From: Flavobacterium frigoris PS1
GTDB lineage: Bacteria; Bacteroidota; Bacteroidia; Flavobacteriales; Flavobacteriaceae
Direction of reading: 5' to 3'
DNA length: 50,213 nucleotides
Assembly (NCBI RefSeq): GCF_000252125.1
Contig: NZ_AHKF01000023.1
Coordinates: 1 to 50,213 of the forward strand
Shown here piece by piece: positions 8,941 through 17,322 of the stretch; positions within the stretch are counted from its first letter, which is position 1, and each line of letters starts with the position of its first letter. The notes under the pieces were generated by a model, which saw nothing but the letters and a program-made list of their open reading frames with translations, was not told the DNA's origin and made no database searches. Made by a program: the position numbers and the translations under genes.

Positions 8941-8970
8941 AATGCCTCACAGAAACAGTGAGGCATTTTT
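8941..8970 (-). terminator. Terminator downstream of sucD
   Basis: A perfect 10-bp stem, AATGCCTCAC (8941-8950) with GTGAGGCATT (8958-8967), has a 7-base loop. It lies 33 bp past the sucD stop and just in front of the next minus-strand gene. The T-run is moderate on the minus strand (TTTTATTTAA) and stronger on the plus strand. Confidence 0.75.
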
Positions 8971-9002
8971 ATAATGACTTGAAATCATTAATAATTTTTC
9001 AA

Positions 9003-9875
9003 TTATCCAATAACTTCTTTTACTTTTTTACCAATCTCAGCTGGAGAATCCACAACGTGTATTCCACATTCTCTCATAATTTGTTTTTTAGCTTCAGCTG
9101 TATCGTCAGATCCACCTACAATAGCACCTGCATGACCCATTGTTCTTCCGGCTGGAGCGGTAACTCCTGCGATGAAACCTACAACTGGTTTACGGTTACC
9201 ATCAGCTTTAATCCAATGTGCAGCATCAGCTTCTAATTGACCACCAATTTCACCTATCATTACGATACATTCAGTTTCAGGGTCATTCATCAACAATTCA
9301 ACTGCTTCTTTTGTAGTAGTACCAATAATTGGGTCTCCACCAATACCAATAGCAGTAGTGATTCCTAATCCTTGTTTTACTACTTGGTCAGCCGCTTCAT
9401 AAGTTAAAGTTCCTGATTTAGATACAATCCCTACAGTTCCTTTTTTGAAAACGAAACCTGGCATGATACCAACTTTAGCTTCACCTGGAGTAATAACTCC
9501 CGGACAGTTTGGACCAATTAGTCTTGCATTTCTTTCTTTAACGTAAGCATTTGCTTTAATCATATCTGCAACAGGAATTCCTTCCGTAATTGCGATAATC
9601 ACTTTTATTCCAGCATCAGCAGCTTCCATTATTGCATCAGCAGCAAAAGCAGGTGGTACAAAAATAATAGTTGTGTCAGCACCCGCTCGTTCAACGGCAT
9701 CTTTTACAGTGTTGAAAACTGGACGATCTAGGTGACTAGTTCCCCCTTTTCCTGGAGTAACACCACCAACAACGTTAGTTCCGTACTCAATCATTTGAGA
9801 AGCATGGAAAGTTCCTTCGCTTCCTGTAAATCCTTGAACAATAATTTTGGAATCTTTATTAACTAAAACACTCAT
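9003..9875 (-). CDS. sucD: Succinyl-CoA ligase (ADP-forming) subunit alpha
   Basis: This 290-residue protein is full length for SucD. Together with SucC it converts succinyl-CoA to succinate with substrate-level phosphorylation in the TCA cycle. The N-terminal CoA-binding Rossmann domain has [10 protein letters not shown] near residues 15-24 and the GPNCPG segment at 121-126. The ligase domain has the phosphohistidine motif [13 protein letters not shown] with His248 (equivalent to E. coli His246). sucC is not adjacent, so the subunits are encoded apart, as is common in Bacteroidota. The ATG at 9875 is the only sensible start. It is probably transcribed on its own or at the end of the lipid A cluster; an 85-bp gap precedes it. 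Confidence 0.97.
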   Translation of the reverse strand: MSVLVNKDSKIIVQGFTGSEGTFHASQMIEYGTNVVGGVTPGKGGTSHLDRPVFNTVKDAVERAGADTTIIFVPPAFAADAIMEAADAGIKVIIAITEGIPVADMIKANAYVKERNARLIGPNCPGVITPGEAKVGIMPGFVFKKGTVGIVSKSGTLTYEAADQVVKQGLGITTAIGIGGDPIIGTTTKEAVELLMNDPETECIVMIGEIGGQLEADAAHWIKADGNRKPVVGFIAGVTAPAGRTMGHAGAIVGGSDDTAEAKKQIMRECGIHVVDSPAEIGKKVKEVIG

Positions 9876-9960
9876 GATATATATTTTATGTGATTTTTAA
9901 AAATTGTCATGCAAAAGTAAGGTTTTGAAAATTATTTGAGACCTTTCCTGACAAAATAAA

Positions 9961-10323
9961 TTACGATATTTGACTCATTTGATAACCTCTATGTAATTTA
10001 TTGTCTTTTATTTGCCAAATTGATATAAAATGTGCCAACAGCATCTCTTCTCTTGGATTCTCTATTGTCTTTACAAAATGTGAATAACGAACCGTGATCA
10101 TATCATTTTCTGCGATAACGTGGCTTATTCTTATTTTTGAACGAACATAAGCCTTTGCTAATTCGTCAGATAATTCTACCAAAGAATCAAAATCCAACTG
10201 TACGAATCCTTTACTGCTATTCCAATCTACAATAACATCAGGGTGCAAATATTCCTTCATGACGCTACTGTCTAAAAGGGCATCTGATTTGTAGAATTTT
10301 TGAACGATTTCTTTTGCTGTCAT
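9961..10323 (-). CDS. NTF2-like (SnoaL-type) small protein
   Basis: This 120-residue cytoplasmic protein has the pattern of the NTF2/SnoaL cone-shaped fold: an N-terminal helix (AKEIVQKFYKSD), the segment YLHPDVIVDWNSSKG, then strands IRISHVIAENDMITVRYSHFVKT and HFISIWQIKDNKLHRGYQMS. Such proteins include enzymes and ligand-binding proteins, so no substrate can be assigned. Its ATG lies one base after the stop of the second lpxD-like gene, so the two are almost certainly co-transcribed and translationally coupled. Confidence 0.75.
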   Translation of the reverse strand: MTAKEIVQKFYKSDALLDSSVMKEYLHPDVIVDWNSSKGFVQLDFDSLVELSDELAKAYVRSKIRISHVIAENDMITVRYSHFVKTIENPREEMLLAHFISIWQIKDNKLHRGYQMSQIS

Positions 10324-10324
10324 A

Positions 10325-11254
10325 TTATTTTAATTTGTTTAAAATCTCGGGGATTTTTTTAATATTGGCCAGTTGCTTTAACTTTTCTCTGGACTCTTCG
10401 ATTGGGGTTCCAAAATAGGATTTCCCTCCTTCTACTGATTTCGTCACTCCCGTTTGACCAAGAATGATTGCTTTTTTTCCAATTGTTATTCCGCTTGTGG
10501 TACCCACTTGTCCCCAGATTGTAACTTCATCTTCTATAATTACACAACCTGCAATACCTGTTTGCGAAGCTATCAGACATTTTTTTCCAATCACTGTGTC
10601 ATGTCCTACATGCACCTGATTGTCGAGTTTTGTTCCTTCTCCTATGATCGTGTCACCGCTAACACCTTTATCAATAGTACAAAGTGCACCAATGCCAACA
10701 TTGTCTTTTATAACCACTCGACCACCCGAAAGTAGTTGATCAAATCCATCCTCACGTTTTTTATAATAAAAAGCATCAGCTCCTAAAACAGAGCCAGCAT
10801 GAATGATTACATTGTCTCCAATTACCGTGTGATCATAAATGGAAACGTTTGAATGTATTACACAGTTTCTGCCAATTACAACGTGGTTTCCCACGAAAGC
10901 ATTTGGCTGTATCACCGTACCTTGACCAATATTTGCTGAAGCAGAAATTGAAGCATTAGAAGACTGAAAAGGTTTAAAATGAGTCGTTAATTTATTGAAG
11001 TCCCTGAATGGATCGTCAGAAATTAAAAGTGCTTTTCCTTCAGGACAATCGACTTTTTTATTAATAAGAATAATCGTTGCCGCTGATTTTAAAGCTTTAT
11101 CATAATATTTGGGATGATCCACAAAAACGATATCGCCTTCTTCCACGACATGAATTTCGTTCATGCCTAAAATTTCAAAATTTTTATCACCTACAGATTC
11201 ACACTTAAGTAAATTTGCAATTTCTTGTAAAGAATGTACTTTATTAAATTTCAT
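10325..11254 (-). CDS. Second LpxD-like UDP-3-O-acylglucosamine N-acyltransferase
   Basis: The 309-residue protein has an LpxD N-terminal domain ([10 protein letters not shown] ... [18 protein letters not shown]) followed by a left-handed beta helix of hexapeptide repeats. The region [10 protein letters not shown] matches the catalytic-His segment of LpxD, and SQTGIAG follows as in LpxD. It is a paralogue of lpxD at 14284-15327 in the same cluster and is shorter at the N-terminus. It may acylate the same substrate with different chain preference or act on another sugar nucleotide; this is inference. The ATG at 11254 is preferred over an upstream TTG at 11269. Confidence 0.85.
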   Translation of the reverse strand: MKFNKVHSLQEIANLLKCESVGDKNFEILGMNEIHVVEEGDIVFVDHPKYYDKALKSAATIILINKKVDCPEGKALLISDDPFRDFNKLTTHFKPFQSSNASISASANIGQGTVIQPNAFVGNHVVIGRNCVIHSNVSIYDHTVIGDNVIIHAGSVLGADAFYYKKREDGFDQLLSGGRVVIKDNVGIGALCTIDKGVSGDTIIGEGTKLDNQVHVGHDTVIGKKCLIASQTGIAGCVIIEDEVTIWGQVGTTSGITIGKKAIILGQTGVTKSVEGGKSYFGTPIEESREKLKQLANIKKIPEILNKLK

Positions 11255-11281
11255 AAATTTAGTATTCAATGATCAATAGCC

Positions 11282-11311
11282 GGTATTCAGTTTGCATATA
11301 AACTGAATACC
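11282..11311. repeat. 12-bp perfect inverted repeat between efp and the second lpxD
   Basis: GGTATTCAGTTT (11282-11293) and AAACTGAATACC (11300-11311) are exact reverse complements separated by GCATAT. The hairpin sits 12 bp after the efp stop. No T-run follows on the minus strand, so it is not a standard terminator. It could be an RNA processing or stabilising hairpin, or an incomplete terminator. Confidence 0.8.
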
Positions 11312-11323
11312 ACCTACTTCAAA

Positions 11324-11890
11324 CTATTCTTTAACACGCTCCATGTAAGAACCTGTTGTGGTGTCTATTTTAATCTTATCTCCTTCATTGATAAACAAAG
11401 GTACATTTACGCTAGCTCCAGTTTCAACAGTTGCTGATTTTGTTGCATTAGTAGCTGTATTTCCTTTTATTCCCGGTTCTGCGTAAGTAACTTCAAGAAT
11501 TACTGAAGATGGCATATCTACTGATAATGGCAAATCAGTTTCTGTATTGATACTTACCATTACAGTTTCTCCTTCTTTCAACAAATCTGGTGAATCCAAA
11601 ATGTTTTTATTCAAAGAGATTTGTTCGAAAGTCTCCGTGTTCATGAAATGAAAATCATCTCCTTCTGGATATAAATACTGGAACTTGTGATTTTCAACTC
11701 TTACTTCTTCAATCTTATGACCAGCTGAAAAGGTATTGTCCAATACTTTTCCATTACTTAAACTTCTCAGTTTAGTTCTAACAAATGCAGGTCCTTTTCC
11801 TGGTTTAACGTGAAGAAATTCAATGATTTTATAAATGTCATTGTTATATTTAATACACAATCCGTTTTTGATGTCTGATGTAGATGCCAT
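11324..11890 (-). CDS. efp: Elongation factor P
   Basis: EF-P, 188 residues, the normal length. It binds ribosomes stalled on polyproline and promotes peptide bond formation. The N-terminal KOW-like domain carries the loop HVKPGKGPAF with Lys32 at the tip, the position modified in many bacteria. The OB domains follow, ending with the signature SGASVNVPLFI-type stretch and GDKIKIDTTTGSYMERV. The ATG at 11890 (MASTSDIKNG) matches the family start; the upstream TTG at 11917 would add nine unconserved residues. Its place inside the lipid A cluster, between lpxA and the second lpxD, is typical of Flavobacteria. Confidence 0.97.
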   Translation of the reverse strand: MASTSDIKNGLCIKYNNDIYKIIEFLHVKPGKGPAFVRTKLRSLSNGKVLDNTFSAGHKIEEVRVENHKFQYLYPEGDDFHFMNTETFEQISLNKNILDSPDLLKEGETVMVSINTETDLPLSVDMPSSVILEVTYAEPGIKGNTATNATKSATVETGASVNVPLFINEGDKIKIDTTTGSYMERVKE

Positions 11891-12037
11891 GATATTATTT
11901 GTTTTTTCCCCACTCAAGCTCTCCCCGAAGGGTAATAAAACAGAATGGAAGTGTGTTACTTATTATTTATAGTATTATTTTAATTTTTATCCAACTAATA
12001 AACTCATCTTGATCCTTTTGAAGGACTGACTTAATTT

Positions 12038-12823
12038 CTAATAGTTCCCTGTGTAACCTTTCATAACTCCCCTAGAAGAATTTCTGATAAAATCAAGAAT
12101 TTCGTCACGCTCCGGAGTTGCTTCCATCTCTGCTTCAATAATTCCTATTGCCTGTGTGGTATTATAGTTTTTTTGGTACAAGATTCTATAAATATCTTGA
12201 ATCTCTTTGATTTTTTCAGTTGTAAAACCTCTTCTTCTCAATCCTACAGAGTTAATCCCAACATAAGACAAAGGCTCTTTTGCAGCTTTTGTAAAAGGAG
12301 GAACATCTTTTCTAACTAATGAACCGCCAGAAATCATTGCATGGTCCCCAATATGAATAAACTGGTGTACTGCTGCTAAACCACCAATAACGGCAAATTT
12401 ACCAACTGTTACATGTCCTGCTAATGCTACACCGTTTACAATAATAGCATTGTCACCAATATGACAATCATGAGCAATATGCGCGGTTGCCATAACTAAA
12501 CAATTGTTTCCAAGTGTTGTTTGACCTGATGCTATTGTACCGCGGTTGATCGTGACACATTCTCTAATGGTACAATTATCACCAATAATAGCCAGTGATT
12601 CCTCTCCACCAAACTTTAAATCCTGAGGAACAGCAGAAATTACTGCACCAGGAAATATATTACAATTTTTTCCAATTCTTGCGCCTTCCATAATGGTTAC
12701 ATTAGAACCTATCCAAGTTCCATCACCGATAACTACGTTATTGTGAATGGTTGTGAAAGGCTCAATAACAACATTTTTGGCTATTTTCGCGCCAGGATGA
12801 ACATATGCTAAGGGTTGATTCAT
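12038..12823 (-). CDS. lpxA: UDP-N-acetylglucosamine O-acyltransferase
   Basis: LpxA catalyses the first lipid A step, transfer of a 3-hydroxyacyl chain from ACP to the 3-OH of UDP-GlcNAc. The 261-residue protein is full length: hexapeptide-repeat beta helix from about residue 7 to 190, then a helical C-terminus. The catalytic His lies in AHIAHDCHIG (His118, equivalent to E. coli His125). The loop ISAVPQDLKFGGE and the sequence ESLAIIGDNCTIRECVTINRGT are typical of LpxA. It is 79 bp downstream of lpxC/fabZ on the same strand. Confidence 0.97.
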   Translation of the reverse strand: MNQPLAYVHPGAKIAKNVVIEPFTTIHNNVVIGDGTWIGSNVTIMEGARIGKNCNIFPGAVISAVPQDLKFGGEESLAIIGDNCTIRECVTINRGTIASGQTTLGNNCLVMATAHIAHDCHIGDNAIIVNGVALAGHVTVGKFAVIGGLAAVHQFIHIGDHAMISGGSLVRKDVPPFTKAAKEPLSYVGINSVGLRRRGFTTEKIKEIQDIYRILYQKNYNTTQAIGIIEAEMEATPERDEILDFIRNSSRGVMKGYTGNY

Positions 12824-12902
12824 CTACTTATTTTTATGTTTTTTATATTCATGATAAAAATTTTGAAAATCTAATTTCGAATTTTTTACCCTAATCTTAA
12901 AT

Positions 12903-14291
12903 TTATTGCTTTTTGGCAATTTGAGCCATTAATTCTGCTTCTGCAACAAGTTTTCCATTTGCGTAAGCGTTGGCTTGCATATGACAGATTCCACGTCTGA
13001 TAGGCGTAATTAAATCACATTTAAATATTAAAGTATCACCAGGCAATACCTTGTGCTTGAATTTAACATTATCAATTTTCATGAAATAGGTTAAATAATT
13101 TTCAGGGTCTGGAACCGTGCTTAACACTAATATTCCTCCGGTTTGAGCCATGGCCTCAACAATTAGTACACCCGGCATAACTGGAGCTTCTGGAAAATGC
13201 CCAACGAAGAAATTTTCATTCATTGTTACATTTTTCATACCCACTACATGACTTTCAGACATTTCAATAATTCTGTCAATCAATAAAAATGGAGGTCTGT
13301 GAGGTAGAACCGCCATGATTTTATGAATATCCATCAAGGGCTCCAAATTTAAATCATAAACTGGAACATAATTTCTTTGTTCTATTTTGATAATTTTAGC
13401 CATTTTTTTGGCGAATTGAGTATTTACAAAATGCCCTGGTTTATTAGCGATAACTTTTCCTTGTATTTTAGTACCTATCAAAGCTAAATCCCCAACCACA
13501 TCAAGAAGTTTGTGTCTGGCAGCCTCATTAGGGTAATGCAATGTCAAGTTATCTAAAATCCCATTCGGTTTTACATTGATAGTTTCTTTGCCAAAAGCTA
13601 CTTTCAAATTCTCCATTGTAGACTCAGATATTTCCTTATCAACATATACAATAGCATTATTTAAGTCGCCTCCCTTAATTAGACCATTGTCTAGCAGTTC
13701 TTCTAATTCATGTAAAAAACTAAACGTTCTTGATTCAGAAATTTCTGTTTTAAAATCAGCTATACTTTTCATGTTAGCATTTTGGGTACCTAATATCTTA
13801 GTTCCAAAATCTACCATAGCAGTAACACAATAATGGTCACTTGGCATAATCAATATTTCACTTCCCGAAGCTTCATCAGTAAAAGAAATAACCTCTTTTA
13901 CTACGTATACTTTGCGTTTCGCATTTTGCTCTTCAATTTCGGCTTTTTCAATCGCTTCAACAAAATACTTAGACGAACCATCCATTATAGGTAGTTCAGA
14001 AGCGTTTAATTCAATAATCACATTGTCTAAATCGCAACCAACTAATGCTGCCAGAACATGTTCTGGTGTTTGGATTTTTACTCCAAGTTTCTCTAAATTG
14101 GTTCCTCTTTGTGTGTTTACGACATAATTCGCGTCAGCTTCAACAACAGGTTGTCCCTCTAGATCTACTCTGACAAAAGTGAATCCATTATTTATTGGAG
14201 CCGGCTTAAAAGTCATTTGAACCTCTTTCCCGGTGTGTAATCCTACTCCGGTAAGCGAGATTTCTGTCTTGATAGTCTTCTGTTTAACCAT
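12903..14291 (-). CDS. lpxC/fabZ: Bifunctional UDP-3-O-acyl-GlcNAc deacetylase / 3-hydroxyacyl-ACP dehydratase fusion
   Basis: This 462-residue fusion is typical of Bacteroidota. Residues ~1-300 are LpxC, the zinc deacetylase that commits to lipid A synthesis: ligands His78 (TPEHVLAAL), His260 and Asp264 (HKLLDVVGDLAL), and catalytic-site His287 (GHFVN). Residues ~315-462 are FabZ, the hot-dog dehydratase of fatty acid synthesis: HRPPFLLIDRI, then GHFPEAPVMPGV with His365 and Glu379. Both steps draw on 3-hydroxyacyl-ACP, so the fusion ties lipid A and fatty acid synthesis together. The start overlaps the lpxD stop by 8 bp, indicating translational coupling. Confidence 0.97.
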   Translation of the reverse strand: MVKQKTIKTEISLTGVGLHTGKEVQMTFKPAPINNGFTFVRVDLEGQPVVEADANYVVNTQRGTNLEKLGVKIQTPEHVLAALVGCDLDNVIIELNASELPIMDGSSKYFVEAIEKAEIEEQNAKRKVYVVKEVISFTDEASGSEILIMPSDHYCVTAMVDFGTKILGTQNANMKSIADFKTEISESRTFSFLHELEELLDNGLIKGGDLNNAIVYVDKEISESTMENLKVAFGKETINVKPNGILDNLTLHYPNEAARHKLLDVVGDLALIGTKIQGKVIANKPGHFVNTQFAKKMAKIIKIEQRNYVPVYDLNLEPLMDIHKIMAVLPHRPPFLLIDRIIEMSESHVVGMKNVTMNENFFVGHFPEAPVMPGVLIVEAMAQTGGILVLSTVPDPENYLTYFMKIDNVKFKHKVLPGDTLIFKCDLITPIRRGICHMQANAYANGKLVAEAELMAQIAKKQ

Positions 14292-15327
14292 TATTCCCGT
14301 TTTTTTGGTTTATTATTTGTTTTTTTAATTCTTCTAATTCTGCAACAATTTTTGGTAAATTCTTGAAATAAACATATGATTTGCTAAAATCATTGTATCC
14401 AAACGTTGGACTTCCCTGCAAGATTTCATCGTCTTTAATATTCCTTCCTACACCCGACTGGGCTTGAATTCTAACATTATTTCCAATGGTTAAATGACCT
14501 GCAATTCCTACCTGTCCACCGATCATGCCGTTTTTGCCAATTTTTGTAGAACCGGCAATACCCGTTTGTGCGGCAATTACTGTATTCTCTCCTATTTCAA
14601 CGTTATGGGCAATCTGAATTTGATTGTCAAGCTTTACCCCTTTTCTTATAATCGTAGAGCCCATTGTGGCTCTATCTATCGTAGTACAAGAACCTATGTC
14701 AACATTGTCCTCTATAATAACGTTCCCTATTTGGGGTATTTTTTTAAATGTTCCATCGGGATTTGGCGCAAAGCCAAAACCATCTGCACCAATAATAGCA
14801 CCGGAATGTATCGCGCAATTGCTACCAATCACCGTTTCCGAATATATTTTGGCACCTGCAAAAATAGTCACATTATCTCCAATGACAACATTATCTCCAA
14901 TAAAACAATTTGGATAAATCTTGACATTATCACCAATAATAACCTTTAAACCTATATAACTAAAACTCCCTAAATATAAATTTTTGCCATATTTAGTATT
15001 TTCCGAAATAACAGATGGCTGTTCTATTCCACTTTTATTTCCTTTGGCCTGATCATAAAACTCTAATAATTTTGAAAAAGCCATATAGGCATCTTCCACT
15101 TTAATTAATGTTGTTTTTAGTGCTGATTCTGGCACAAAGCTTTTGTTTACAATCGTAATACTAGCTTCTGTAGTATAAATGAAGCTATTGTATTTAGGAT
15201 TCGATAAAAAAGTCAGTGAACCGTCTTTTCCTTCTTCAATTTTAGATAACTCGTGCACTTCAGCATTGGGATTCCCAACAACCTCACCTTCCAAAATCCC
15301 CGCTATTTGTTCTGCTGTAAATTTCAT
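14284..15327 (-). CDS. lpxD: UDP-3-O-(3-hydroxyacyl)glucosamine N-acyltransferase
   Basis: LpxD adds the N-linked 3-hydroxyacyl chain in the third lipid A step. The 347-residue protein has the LpxD N-terminal domain (FTAEQIAGILEGEVVGNPNAEV, residues 3-24; GSLTFLSNPKY) and hexapeptide repeats through about residue 320. The catalytic His lies in QIAHNVEIGENTVIAAQTGIAG. A short C-terminal helix (LPKIVAELEELKKQI) probably helps the trimer. It is first in the lpx cluster and overlaps lpxC/fabZ by 8 bp. A second LpxD-like gene lies about 3 kb downstream. Confidence 0.95.
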   Translation of the reverse strand: MKFTAEQIAGILEGEVVGNPNAEVHELSKIEEGKDGSLTFLSNPKYNSFIYTTEASITIVNKSFVPESALKTTLIKVEDAYMAFSKLLEFYDQAKGNKSGIEQPSVISENTKYGKNLYLGSFSYIGLKVIIGDNVKIYPNCFIGDNVVIGDNVTIFAGAKIYSETVIGSNCAIHSGAIIGADGFGFAPNPDGTFKKIPQIGNVIIEDNVDIGSCTTIDRATMGSTIIRKGVKLDNQIQIAHNVEIGENTVIAAQTGIAGSTKIGKNGMIGGQVGIAGHLTIGNNVRIQAQSGVGRNIKDDEILQGSPTFGYNDFSKSYVYFKNLPKIVAELEELKKQIINQKNGNNG

Positions 15328-15354
15328 TCCGACAAAAATATAAAAAAATAGATT

Positions 15355-16596
15355 TTAAATGTTCATTTCCACAAGTTGTTTTGGGAAACAGATGTAATAT
15401 TTGGTAACCGATTTTGATAATGATTTTAAATTCAGCTGGTCAGAAGATTCAATTACATCCTCGACTGTCTTGTCTTTTTTCAAAATTCGTATCGGTTCCT
15501 GTTCCTTACTATACGCTTGGTTTTTTATTTTACCTTTAAATATAAAATAAGTAGTTTCTGCTATACTTATGTTATTATCCAGTGCAAAACGTTCCTTCAT
15601 AGGCTGCAAATCTTCCACTGGTAATTTTTCACTAGTCAATTTTATTTTCAATAAATCCCTATTAATAATCATTTTGCTTAAAGAAGATAAAATAAAATCA
15701 TCCTGACGTTGCCATGATTTCAAAGCGCTTATAATATCAAAATCATCTAATTGAGAAAACAAATCCAACGTATCTGTATCGAATGTATCTAAGGTAATTT
15801 TGTTTTGTAAAAAAAACTTGAGCGGCTCACTACATGGTAAAACCGTTCCTTTTAAAGTAAGTTCTTTGGCGCGTTTTAATATTCTAGTCAAAATCAACTC
15901 TGCCACCAAACTAGTTTTATGTAAATAGGCTTGCCAGTACATCAGCCTTCTAGACATCAAGAATTTCTCTACTGAATAAATTCCTTTTTCTTCGATTACC
16001 AAAACATCGTCTACCACATTCATCATTTGGATTAATCGCTCCGAATTGACATTCCCTTCTGCAACACCTGAATAAAAGCTATCCCGTTTTAAATAATCCA
16101 TTCGATCCATATCTAATTGGCTTGAAATAAGCTGCAACATGAACTTTCTATGATAATCCCCTTCAAACACCTGAATTGCCAAATCCAATTGTCCATCAAA
16201 TTCCACATTCAATTGATGCATGAACAACAAAGAGATTTCTTCATGGTGTACGTCTTCCACGATGCTTCTTTCCATGGCATGAGAAAATGGTCCGTGACCA
16301 ATATCGTGCAATAAAATCGCTATATATAGGGCATTTTCTTCTTCCCTGCTTATTGACACTGCTTTAAAACGAAGCACGTCAACTGCCTTTTGCATCAAAT
16401 GCATGCAGCCCAACGCGTGATGAAAACGAGTATGATTAGCACCTGGATACACTAAATAAGACAAACCCATTTGAGAAATACGCCTTAAACGCTGGAAATA
16501 AGGGTGTTGTATTAGGTCGTAAATTAAGGCATTCGGAATGCTTATGAAACCATAAATGGGATCGTTGAATATTTTTAGTTTATTGATTTCACTCAC
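15355..16596 (-). CDS. HD superfamily phosphohydrolase (dGTPase-like)
   Basis: This 413-residue cytoplasmic protein of the HD family is related to dNTP triphosphohydrolases and SAMHD1-like enzymes. Metal ligands are visible: HTRFHHALGC (residues ~55-64), HDIGHGPFSHAME (~95-107) and later an Asp in DMDRMDYLKRD. The typical start KLKIFNDPIYGFISIP is present. The only start that keeps this N-terminus is a GTG at 16596; a TATATTTG -7 box lies 22 bp upstream, which supports it. The gene is 27 bp in front of lpxD on the same strand, as in other Flavobacteria. The substrate is not established. Confidence 0.88.
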   Translation of the reverse strand: MSEINKLKIFNDPIYGFISIPNALIYDLIQHPYFQRLRRISQMGLSYLVYPGANHTRFHHALGCMHLMQKAVDVLRFKAVSISREEENALYIAILLHDIGHGPFSHAMERSIVEDVHHEEISLLFMHQLNVEFDGQLDLAIQVFEGDYHRKFMLQLISSQLDMDRMDYLKRDSFYSGVAEGNVNSERLIQMMNVVDDVLVIEEKGIYSVEKFLMSRRLMYWQAYLHKTSLVAELILTRILKRAKELTLKGTVLPCSEPLKFFLQNKITLDTFDTDTLDLFSQLDDFDIISALKSWQRQDDFILSSLSKMIINRDLLKIKLTSEKLPVEDLQPMKERFALDNNISIAETTYFIFKGKIKNQAYSKEQEPIRILKKDKTVEDVIESSDQLNLKSLSKSVTKYYICFPKQLVEMNI

Positions 16597-16618
16597 TATA
16601 ACTTTCTTTTTAGGTCAA

Positions 16619-16626
16619 CAAATATA
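16619..16626 (-). promoter_or_regulatory. Promoter -7 box of the HD phosphohydrolase / lpx cluster
   Basis: The minus strand reads TATATTTG, a TAnnTTTG match 22 bp upstream of the GTG at 16596. The -33 region is weak. It may drive the HD gene together with lpxD, lpxC/fabZ and perhaps lpxA. Confidence 0.6.
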
Positions 16627-16751
16627 GTCAAATTAGATCTTATTACTTAAAGTGTTTTTGGGAACCCTATATTCTACGAGAACCGCAGTTTTTTAAGTAT
16701 AAAATTAGAATACAGTAATTCTAAAAAATTTTAACATAATATTAAGTTCGA

Positions 16752-16786
16752 TTGGTTCGGTGTTTTGCGAACCAAGACTATATTTG
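16752..16786 (+). promoter_or_regulatory. Operator (8-bp inverted repeat) and -7 box of the efflux operon
   Basis: TTGGTTCG (16752-16759) and CGAACCAA (16768-16775) form a perfect inverted repeat with an 8-bp spacer, so the arms are 16 bp centre to centre, on the same helix face if B-form. The -7 box TATATTTG (16779-16786) starts three bases after the right arm. The TTG of the left arm (16752-16754) stands 24 bp before it, near the -33 position. A dimeric repressor bound here would cover the promoter. The likely ligand is the GbsR/MarR-type protein encoded immediately downstream. Confidence 0.8.
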
Positions 16787-16802
16787 CACAAAATTTAATA
16801 CC

Positions 16803-17297
16803 GTGGACATTCAAAAAGAAAAAAATGAGATAAGAGAAATGTTTGGTGATCATTTTGAGAAACTTTATAACATTCCTCCTTTAGCTGCCAGAATAATAGG
16901 AGTTCTAATAATTGATGCTTGTAAATCAGGACTTACGTTTGAGTCATTAGTTGAAACTATGGGCGCAAGTAAAAGTTCAATTTCGACCAATTTGAATTTA
17001 CTCTTAAAAATGGAAAAAATCACCTATTTCACAATCTGTGGTGATCGTAAGAAATATTTTAAAGCAGCCGATTTAAGTAAAAGATTGGACAGCTACTTGC
17101 AGTTACTTGCTTCTGAAATGGCAATTATCAACCGAATGATTGTTTATAGAGAACATACCGCTTCTTGTCCTGAGGAGAAATGCAATCTCGAAAACGTAAA
17201 AGCGTATAAAGAACACGTTAATGAAGTTGAGAAAATATTCCTAAATACAATACAAAAGTTTCAAGAAACAGAAATCAAAAATAAAAACAATCAATAA
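16803..17297 (+). CDS. GbsR/MarR-family transcriptional regulator of the efflux operon
   Basis: The winged-helix regulator is 164 residues from the GTG at 16803. A more upstream TTG at 16752 lies inside the operator and promoter and is rejected; an internal ATG at 16839 is possible. The DNA-binding segment is LAARIIGVLIIDACKSGLTFESLVETMGASKSSISTNLNLLLKMEKI, quoted here only by its key parts: helix pair LTFESLVETMG and recognition helix ASKSSISTNLNLL. The C-terminal helix with AIINRMIVYREH is typical of GbsR-like proteins and probably dimerises. A CPEEKC motif follows and might sense a metal or redox state; this is inference. It sits 25 bp before the adaptor gene and probably represses the operon and itself. 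Confidence 0.85.
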   Translation: MDIQKEKNEIREMFGDHFEKLYNIPPLAARIIGVLIIDACKSGLTFESLVETMGASKSSISTNLNLLLKMEKITYFTICGDRKKYFKAADLSKRLDSYLQLLASEMAIINRMIVYREHTASCPEEKCNLENVKAYKEHVNEVEKIFLNTIQKFQETEIKNKNNQ

Positions 17298-17322
17298 TTA
17301 ATTAATTCTAGTAAATACAATA

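Noticed and set aside
14494..14949. Long plus-strand frame inside lpxD
   Set aside because: It is the reverse of hexapeptide repeats, which keep stop codons rare on the opposite strand; the product rich in Asn and Thr has no recognisable domain.
16752..16802. TTG start at 16752 for the GbsR/MarR-type regulator
   Set aside because: It falls on the first base of the operator and ahead of the -7 box, so it cannot be on the mRNA; GTG at 16803 follows the promoter.
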